Below are positions 35,423-36,637 of a stretch of 36,637 nt of DNA, in pieces. The DNA comes from a bacterium (lineage in GTDB: Bacteria; Bdellovibrionota_C; UBA2361; SZUA-149; JAGRAN01). Numbering within the stretch: the first letter of the stretch is position 1; every line of letters begins with the position of its first letter. The position numbers were made by a program, and so were the translations under genes. The stretch covers positions 1 to 36,637 of the forward strand of contig JAUIIP010000005.1 of NCBI GenBank assembly GCA_030431555.1, given 5' to 3'. Below the pieces are notes generated by a model, which did no database searches, was not told where the DNA came from, and saw nothing but the letters and a program-made list of their open reading frames with translations.

Positions 35423-36409
35423 ATGCGTAAGCTTTTAATATTACTGATATTATTTTCACCGAAGATGGCTTCAGCGATAGTCGCGGAGTCATTGGTCCCT
35501 CCTCCCAGCCACGTCAATAAAACGCTCGATCGCCTGGCCGTTAAACTAAACAACTCCGAGCTAAGAGCAGACTCAAACAAACTCAAGGCGGCTTGCGGCG
35601 ACTTTGCTAAGGCCAAGCCCCAACTTTCACGCGGCCTGCTCGACGACGCGGAACTGTACAGCGGCTATTGCAGCGAGCTGCTCGGCGATTTTGAAGCGGC
35701 TCTTAGCGCTTACGAAAGAAGCCTGGCCGTAAAAGCTAATAACCCAATTGCGCTCTACCGTGCAGGGCGAGCACTGGAGGAGCTGGGCCGCTGCGACGAA
35801 GCGGAACTTAGGTTTAAGGAGGTAATATGGCGCCTCGACCAGAATTCACATGAAGCGAGGTTTCATTTGGCAAAGTGCCAAGCTGCGACCGAGCAGCCAG
35901 CACTTGCTGCTAAATCGCTCAAGCTCGCGATTGAGGAGAAACCTGACTATACCCCCGCATTGAAATTGCGAAACGAACTGCGAAGGAAAGCGCTTAGCGA
36001 ACTGAGTGATTCGAGCTCCGTAAAAACTTTGCGAGACAAGATGATCGCCGACTACAGGACAATCCTTGCGCAGGAACCGGGCGACTCTCAGTCAGCCTCG
36101 GAGTTGGCGCGGCTGCTGATTATGGGCAGCGACCCGGTATTCGATGTTGAAAAACTCAAGGAAGCGCAGGAGATTTCCGCCAAGCTGGTCGAGTCCTCCA
36201 ATTATAAAAACGCAGACTTTGCTAGATTATACTTCGACGTGCTGCTCGCGAGGCGCGACCTCGACCAAGCCAAGGAAGTTATTCAGAGAGCGTTGGTGGA
36301 GAACCCCGCGAACGCTGCGCTGCTTGAAGCCTCGCTTCAGCTCGAAATTGAATTGGGAGCTGAGATAGCAGGACGCGAAAAAGAAGACGAGCAAGCTGAC
36401 CCTAGCTAA
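35423..36409 (+). CDS. Secreted TPR-repeat protein
   Basis: N-terminal signal peptide (MRKLLILLILFSPKMASA); TPR-like units (GDFEAALSAYERSLAVKANNPIALYRAGRALEELGRCDEAELRFKEVIW). Confidence 0.8.
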   Translation: MRKLLILLILFSPKMASAIVAESLVPPPSHVNKTLDRLAVKLNNSELRADSNKLKAACGDFAKAKPQLSRGLLDDAELYSGYCSELLGDFEAALSAYERSLAVKANNPIALYRAGRALEELGRCDEAELRFKEVIWRLDQNSHEARFHLAKCQAATEQPALAAKSLKLAIEEKPDYTPALKLRNELRRKALSELSDSSSVKTLRDKMIADYRTILAQEPGDSQSASELARLLIMGSDPVFDVEKLKEAQEISAKLVESSNYKNADFARLYFDVLLARRDLDQAKEVIQRALVENPANAALLEASLQLEIELGAEIAGREKEDEQADPS

Positions 36410-36637
36410 AGTAATCGATTGCAGCGTTTAGAGCTTCAGCAAACCGCTCTACGTCATTAACGGTGTTATAAATACCGACGCTGGCACGGGTGCTGGCGCC
36501 GATACCGAATGCTCGCAGCAGCGGCTGGGCGCAGTGATGCCCTGCCCGTACAGCAACTCCCGAATTGTCAAAGAACTGCGACAAGTCGTGTGGGTGAATT
36601 TGTGGATGATGAAAGGCCACAAGAGCATGATGCTCTC
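36402..36637 (-). CDS. sufS: Cysteine desulfurase, SufS-like, C-terminal part, truncated by the window edge
   Basis: Reverse strand EHHALVAFHHPQIHPHDLSQFFDNSGVAVRAGHHCAQPLLRAFGIGASTRASVGIYNTVNDVERFAEAL, open to the window end. Confidence 0.88.
   Translation of the reverse strand, partial: EHHALVAFHHPQIHPHDLSQFFDNSGVAVRAGHHCAQPLLRAFGIGASTRASVGIYNTVNDVERFAEALNAAIDYFS

Noticed and set aside
1-36637. Mobile elements (transposases, integrases, phage genes)
   Set aside because: None recognised; no ORF resembles a transposase or recombinase.

Overview
Bacterial chromosomal window with dense coding on both strands, read from the sequence and the supplied ORF track only. From left to right it contains: a GTG-start membrane-anchored protein cut by the left edge; a small secreted protein; an HU-family protein with a histone-H1-like Lys/Ala tail; a family-4 glycosyltransferase; a DsbA-like thiol oxidoreductase; a surface-glycan locus (polyprenyl glycosylphosphotransferase, GT2, radical SAM/SPASM-like protein, GT9, large GT-C-like membrane protein, UbiA/DPPR-synthase-like prenyltransferase, secreted NEW3/CARDB-like protein); the RNase P RNA gene rnpB on the minus strand; a thiolase; a stand-alone MutS2-C-terminal-like KOW+Smr protein; and a Tad-like cluster. 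That cluster has four pseudopilin-like proteins in A1-B1-B2-A2 order followed by a TadG/vWA-like protein. The two outer (A) pseudopilins carry long mucin-like Ser/Thr repeats and Cys-rich tails. Further right are a response regulator, ftcD, a LamG-like protein, rplI, rpsF, hppA, pth, rplY/ctc, prs, tRNA-Gln(UUG), a zinc-ribbon protein, an NtrC-family regulator, a TPR protein and a partial sufS. The best candidate for an undescribed system is the Tad-like mucin-pseudopilin cluster at 16929-24392. Secondary points of interest are the DPPR-synthase/GT-C glycan module, the compact rpsF-rplI operon without rpsR/ssb but with acidic protein tails, and the divergent rnpB.
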